This document shows, one piece after another, positions 59,375-64,000 of a stretch of DNA of 64,000 nt. This DNA is from Aegilops tauschii subsp. strangulata. Taxonomy: Eukaryota; Streptophyta; Magnoliopsida; Poales; Poaceae. The position numbers and the translations under genes were made by a program. The stretch's first letter is position 1. The number at the start of each line of letters is the position of its first letter. The DNA lies in assembly GCF_002575655.3 (NCBI RefSeq), contig NC_053035.3:505702601-505766600 (forward strand), written 5' to 3'. Under the pieces are notes generated by a model, which ran no database searches, was not told the DNA's origin, and saw only the letters and a list, made by a program, of their open reading frames with translations.

Positions 59375-59854
59375 GGTCGCCTGCGGGGTAGAGCAAAACG
59401 ATATTTTAGAACCAAGAAAAAATTTGGCATGACTTTCCCTAAAAATAGGACCAAAAAGAATGCTTAATGCCAAAATTCTCGCCGAAACGGAAATGAATCA
59501 ACATTCCGGCAAAATATTGGCAACTATCGCATTTCAAATACCGGTACACCTCCAAACACAAACACATATGCAACACCACAAACATATGCAACATCACGAA
59601 CATACATAGATCTAGCTAGGCCATAAAAAGTGCATGTGCACATTGTTGTAGGGAGAACAACATAAATATAGCTTCCCCCCTTACTTACCTATCAAAACAA
59701 GGTAATTTAACCACTTAAATTGAATGAATCTATGGTGGAAATGAGGTGAAAAAGAGGAGGCACCCGAGACAAGGAAGAGGTGGAGAGAATGAAGTGGGGA
59801 GAAAGTGAGTGTGGGTAGGAGAGGCTGTCCAAAATATCTTGTTGCTGCCCACTT

Positions 59855-60290
59855 ACTAATGGCGCACCAACTCTAAATGCGCCATTAGTAATCCAGGTTA
59901 CTAATGGCGTACCTTTTGGTGGTGCGCCATTAGTAGTTTTGCAAAAGAAAACATACTAATGGTGGAAAAGTGCGCCATTAGTAGTTTTGCAAAAAGGGAA
60001 TAAAAAATATAATAGAAAAAACAACATTAGTGCCGCACTTTCCGGCAGGTGCGCCATTACTAGTTACAACTAGTAATGGCGCACTGTGTCTGGATGCGCC
60101 ATTAGTATGTTTGGACAGGCGCACTAGTTAAAAAAAAATTGATACTAATGGCGCACTCTGCGCCAGGTGCGCCATTAGTAGTTTCAACTCTAATGGCGTA
60201 TCAGAAGGTGGTGCGCTATTAGTATATACTAATAGCGCACCGCTTGTCTGGTGCGTCATTAGTGTCAATCCCATCTATAGCCCTTTTTCT
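59855..60290. repeat. Subterminal repeat array of the CACTA element
   Basis: At least twelve copies of (G/A)(G/C)TGCGCCATTAGTA or its complement TACTAATGGCGCA(C/T) occur in direct and inverted pairs. These are the expected transposase-binding repeats. Confidence 0.88.
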
Positions 60291-60479
60291 AGTAGTGCCT
60301 TCTTGATGCGACAAGGTGCTGCTGCTCTCGGACGGCAACGGGGAGCTGACGCGCGCCATGGGCGTGGAGCTGGACCTGTCGGACAAGCCGGTGGGGCTCG
60401 GCGTCCGGTCGCGCCGCTCGGCCGTGAGGCTAGCAACGGGGACTGTTGGCGTGCTCCAGCGAGCCTAGCTTCGCAGGAT

Positions 60480-61385
60480 TCCGTCCTTGTGATGTACGTG
60501 CGCCATTGTACCGTCACGCCCAACACTTCCAGCCGGGCCGAGCTTGGCTAGCTCGTGTGGCCGCCATGCCCCGCTACGCACACGTAGGAGATTCCTTCAT
60601 TTCTTGCTTGGTCCATACGTAGGAGTACATCAGTGCAACATGTGTGCACATGCTAGCAGCAACACGTGTACGCACTACTCTTGTTTTGCTAATGACAACT
60701 TCATGAACACGTATACGGTCATATCACTGTCCCGATCTACCGGCTCCTTAACACGTCATTACAGTTTACAGATGGGTGCTTGCTTTGCTTCATTTTGCTA
60801 TTTCCATGGTAACTTGCATTACATTCCATGTAGCTAGCTGCTGAATGCGCGCGTGATGGCCATGGGAGAGATAAGTATCTGCCTGTCGGCGGGGGGTAGC
60901 TGAGCTGAGGCAGGCAGGAAAGGCCCCCCCTAGTTCAACTGGAAAGCGGAGGAGGAGTGATAACTATCTGCCTGCCGACTGGCGATCAGTACACCAATCA
61001 ATAAATCAATTGCCGATCATTATCGGCCTGAGCCATCTCCATCTCCATCTCCATCTCCATCTCCTTGTTTTGTTGTCACGCAGTTGTTGGATGCTCTCCT
61101 CCCGCTGCTATCTAGCTTACGCGAGAGACAAAGCCGCGGACCCGGTACGCGACCGGGCGCCTCCAGGGGCACTAAACGGTCACGTCTTAAATTGGCCTCT
61201 TCACATCCGCATATCTCCTATACGGCACCTTATACCCATACTATGCCTGCAACGTCGCACAACGATATCGGCATCAAACGAAAAACAAAATGCACTTACA
61301 TCATTCAAAAGATCATCGGAGTTCATCACCAGACAAGTTCTTAACCTCAACAACTAAAAAACGATAATAAACATAGGAGGAGCTT
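60480..61385. other. Spacer without recognised gene
   Basis: Contains a short CATCTC/CCATCT hexamer repeat (61035-61063) and no recognised domain. 61080-61350 holds open frames without motifs. Confidence 0.35.
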
Positions 61386-61387
61386 CT

Positions 61388-62077
61388 TCACCACTTCCTC
61401 ACCGGGCCTTTCCCCTTTCGGTCGCCGGCGTAGCTGTAGGCGTCCGCGGCTGGTAGAGGATCTTTGTCGTCGTCGGAGGAGGTGGAGGTGGAGTTGTGGT
61501 CATCGCCGTCGTCGGAGTCGGAGTCGGAGTCGGAGAGGACGCTCAAGCCCTTCATCCGGCGGACAGCCCTGTCCTACTGCCGTTCAACTTGGCGAGCCGA
61601 GCCGCCTCGGCCGCTGCCTCCTTCGCCTCGCGCTCTGACTATTCTATGGCAAGCCGGAGCACCTTCGCGTTCTTCCGTCGTAGGCGGCGAGCATCCGTCT
61701 CCGTCGTCGTGAGCGACCGGTGATAGACCCAAGCGAGGAGCCGCTTGTCCTCGGCAAGCTTCGCCGGCATCCCATGGCGGCGGCGCACAGACTGCTCCAC
61801 CGAGTCCCTCTCCCTTGCCCGTTGCCTCTCGCGGCTGGCGGCGCGCGCCTCCGATTTCGGAGTGCGCGGGCAGGCCTGCCGCGCGGGCACTAGCACCCAC
61901 CGCTGCCTGTGCGGAGCAATGGCCGACGAGGGAAGGGGACTGCACGGGGACGGAGCTGCGCGCGGGCTGGGAGGGGCCAGCTCCGGCGTCCGCATTGGAC
62001 TGCCCCAAAGCAATGTGGAGGGCCAGCTCCTCATCGACGTCGAGGTCGGAGCCGGAGTGGCTGCCAGAACTCGACAT
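61388..62077 (-). pseudogene. Transposon-associated ORF remnant, charged and Ser/Asp-rich, function unknown
   Basis: The minus strand starts MSSSGSHSGSDLDVDEELAL at 62077. It changes frame near 61920 into APHRQRWVLVPARQACPRTP, then an Arg/Glu-rich helical stretch (SRERQRARERDSVEQSV, KLAEDKRLLAWVYHRSL). A stop lies at 61639-61641, then EREAKEAAAEAARLAKLNGS and an acidic SDSDSDSDDGDDHNS tail to about 61390. One frameshift and one stop make it non-functional. The flank at 62340-62405 (GTTTGAAACGGGTTTGAGAC, GTCCGGCTGTAGATGCTCTT) resembles ends of an abundant Triticeae repeat. I do not recognise the domain. Confidence 0.45.
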
Positions 62078-62596
62078 TGTGTCGGATTGGTTCTGAATCG
62101 GAGAGGAGAGGATGGAGCGAGAGAGAAGAGTGAGTGAGCTAGGGTTCCGAGCGAGGAGCTGGGTTGGGTTTTTTGTGGGACAGCCGTGGGGTCATTGCTT
62201 GGCCGGGCCTGTCAGCTACGACATGGCGGACGCGCCCAGGCGTGCCCCATATCCGCCCTACATTTGTGCTGGATATGAGGTGCGCCAGACAGCCGGGACG
62301 TTTGAGGCCAGTTTGAATCGTCCGACTGGTCGATTTTTTGTGACAGGTCCGCCCCCCCGGACGTTTGAAACGGGTTTGAGACGTCCGGCTGTAGATGCTC
62401 TTATGGATACCAACACGCTATTCAAGATTTACCTTTCTTGACCACTATTGTCTTTTACTATAGTGGGGGTATATATAACACACGGTATTTGAAGTATCCT
62501 GACTTTTTCAGACAAATCTGAATATATGCTTTATATTTTTTTGACTTCAAGCTGAGTCTCATGGTCATTCATTTGTATTTGAGATATGGAGTAAAA

Positions 62597-62870
62597 AGAG
62601 CAAGTACAATAGCATGCCTATAGGCCACTTACATGGCATTTTGGTTTATATGAAGGAGAGATGTGAAAAGTAAGGGGAGTGGTCTTTCATTCAAGAGCCT
62701 AGATATATACGTACTCTTATGCAAATACATAAATGTAAAACAAAAGACAGAAATTAAAAAAAATACTAATGTAATAGCCAATCTTATAGCCCACACTAAT
62801 ATATAAATGACTATAGATGACATGACAGTTTCATATAACTGTTAGCTATATTATTAACCATGCTCCAATA
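62597..62870. mobile_element. Possible Tourist-type MITE
   Basis: AT-rich, about 270 bp, with loosely inverted ends (GAGCAAGTACAATAGC at the left; GAGCATGGTTAATAATA reversed at the right). Internal phrases such as TATAGCCCACACTAATATAT and ACTATAGATGACATGACA recall those at 14080-14330. The target duplication is unclear. Confidence 0.4.
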
Positions 62871-63064
62871 GCGGCACACGTAACAAAGATGGATGATGCT
62901 AATTGGGACCACCGTAAGCGATCGAGTGCAACTAGCTATCGAGTAGTATTGTATGTATGTAGGAGCATATACGTCCAAACGTGGCCCCGTGCAGCGGCGG
63001 CTGCTTCCCTCCGTTCCTCTGCTTTGGCGCAGCCAAACTCCTGACTCTTCCTCGTCAATTTCAG

Positions 63065-63162
63065 AAAATCGTATAAAAATCAAGCAAGAAAACGGATGCG
63101 CTAACGCGCAACGGCTTTCGCGCTAGTTGCTCAAAAAATCGTATAAAAATCAAGCAAGAAAA
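63065..63162 (+). repeat. 28-bp direct repeat, 70 bp apart
   Basis: AAAATCGTATAAAAATCAAG followed by CAAGAAAA occurs at 63065-63092 and 63135-63162. The 42 bp between is GC-rich (ATGCGCTAACGCGCAACGG). It could be a small tandem duplication or filler at a repaired break. Confidence 0.8.
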
Positions 63163-63589
63163 AGGTTCTGGCAGGCTGCGTGGGACTGTAAATCCTCTTT
63201 CGCTGGCTGGGCCCTTTGGAAATTCGAAACCCTATATGTATGTGGAAGCGCCCAGGCAGGCCCACGGACGGCGCCGAACAACCTCACATTTGTCGTGCCC
63301 GGTAGTCACACACCTCAAATCCGAACTCTCAAGCTCATGCAAATCCATGCACGTCCATCATACATGTGAATGTCGTACGTAAATAACAAATATTGATAGC
63401 AAAAATACATAGTTCAAACATAAAATTTATTTTAAGTGCACAATCAAACATCAACTCTTTGGTTTTCATTGTAGGCCAACATATACTTCACAATATTACT
63501 GAGTAGTTGCACGTGCACCTGATGATCTCAAACATTCTTATGCATGTGCAGAAAATTCATAAGCGTGGACTTGTTCTCCCAGCATCTTA

Positions 63590-63665
63590 AAATCATTGGT
63601 TTGGGCTATCTATCACCCTCGTCCTCGAAAATCATATTGTGCAAAATGACAGAAGATGTCATCAA
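63590..63665 (-). pseudogene. PIF/Harbinger transposase C-terminal remnant
   Basis: The minus strand encodes SVILHNMIFEDEGD, matching the CVILHNMIVED motif near the end of Harbinger (HARBI1-like) transposases. A stop follows at once. The catalytic part is absent on the upstream side, which is AT-rich spacer to the window end. Confidence 0.55.
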
Positions 63666-63669
63666 CTTT

Positions 63670-64000
63670 CATATTGTGCAAAAAAAGTCTGAAGTTGTAA
63701 TAAGTTTAAAAAAATGAAGTGCCAGTGTAACAGATGAGTTCTCGTCCGAAACCCTGATACTCCGAAATATTGTCCAGTTTGTACACGAAGTTCGTCTAGT
63801 TTTTGCCGTAACCCTCTCTACTCTTTTGCACATACTATATGGGTGAAATGATGATACCATGCCAAGTTTCGACATTTTCAGAGTTCATTTTGTAGCGATT
63901 TTCAATTTCACGGTAATTTAGCTCTCTAAACAAATCGGTAAATAACTAAAAAATAGCAAATGATGTCAGAAAGTTTTGAAAATTAATGACGTCGCTTTGA
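63670..64000. other. AT-rich end of window, no gene recognised
   Basis: A 68-codon minus frame (63875-63669) has no motif. It may belong to the same degraded Harbinger element. Confidence 0.3.

Larger units (their letters stand above)
58363..60297 (-). mobile_element. CACTA (En/Spm-type) element, 3'-truncated, inserted in the peroxiredoxin gene
   Basis: On the minus strand the element begins CACTACTAGAAAAAGGGCTA at 60297. Then come subterminal repeats (59855-60290) of the type TACTAATGGCGCACC in both orientations, an untranslated region, and the start of a TNP2-type transposase. The sequence stops inside transposase codons at about 58363, directly against peroxiredoxin coding sequence, so the 3' part and its terminal repeat are deleted. 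The 3-bp target duplication therefore cannot be checked. Confidence 0.88.
57955..60475 (+). pseudogene. PRXIIE: Chloroplast peroxiredoxin IIE (type II peroxiredoxin), split by a CACTA element
   Basis: Peroxiredoxin IIE reduces peroxides in plastid stroma. The left part (57975-58362) has a transit-peptide-like region, ATLSATAAAAGARHALLSRA, in one frame. After a frameshift near 58105 comes the mature start, [20 protein letters not shown], to [11 protein letters not shown]. The right part (60298-60405) resumes with AFLMR, has lost about nine codons, and continues [20 protein letters not shown] to GLGVRSRR, after which the C-terminus is lost. The active-site motif is altered: [10 protein letters not shown] where the family has VPGAFTPTCT; the peroxidatic Cys remains. 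No credible start codon remains. The 1.9-kb insertion lies between VSVN and AF(V)MR codons. Non-functional. Confidence 0.9.

Overview
This is nuclear DNA from a grass of the wheat/barley group (Triticeae). The evidence is GT-AG introns, GC-rich first exons, Angela/BARE-type copia LTRs, CACTA elements with Triticeae-style subterminal repeats, PIF/Harbinger, Helitron, Mutator and mariner pieces, and many small MITEs. It is a gene island in a repeat-rich intergenic background, with no prokaryotic features.

Three host genes look intact. A nine-exon UDP-glucose 4-epimerase lies at 27652-31686 (+). An intronless secreted CAP/PR-1-like gene lies at 34752-35489 (-), with a decayed tandem paralogue remnant at 34177-34285. 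A two-exon single-domain (type-C-like) two-component response regulator lies at 44444-44961 (-). They are unrelated in function: nucleotide-sugar supply, extracellular defence-type protein, phosphorelay. A fourth host gene, chloroplast peroxiredoxin IIE, is present only as a pseudogene. It was split by a CACTA element at 58363-60297, with coding remnants on both sides.

Layout: 1-3553 is the 5' end of a minus-strand Angela-type copia element (gag, leader, PBS, LTR). 3.6-9.3 kb is a mosaic with exon-sized fragments of a bHLH gene, a receptor-like cytoplasmic kinase and an unknown gene, a 24-bp minisatellite fused to an internally deleted mariner transposase, and a strong excess of TACTCC/GGAGTA. 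10.3-23.6 kb is a diverged direct segmental duplication, into which a solo LTR, a CACTA element carrying a 5S-rRNA-like segment, and a Tourist MITE have inserted. 23709-24884 is a Pack-MULE with 9-bp target duplications carrying a broken carboxylesterase fragment. 25541-26433 is a retroposon with a 16-bp target duplication. 27.4-32 kb is the epimerase gene.

35.9-43.9 kb is a nest: a Harbinger ORF1 remnant beside an old minus-strand copia, which was entered by a 501-bp Helitron and by a complete 5.0-kb copia element with 5-bp target duplications. The response regulator and its promoter follow. 46.1-48.8 kb is unassigned. 49.1-57.3 kb is an AT-rich tandem duplication with a Harbinger-type insertion in one copy only and an LTR fragment in the other. 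57.7-60.5 kb is the peroxiredoxin/CACTA locus. The last 3 kb holds a transposon-like ORF remnant, a MITE and a Harbinger transposase remnant.

I found no clearly new biological system. The strongest unusual items are the Pack-MULE with the carboxylesterase fragment, the 5S-like polymerase III control region inside a CACTA element, the codon-level Helitron insertion in a copia frame, and several insertions whose empty sites survive elsewhere in the same window.
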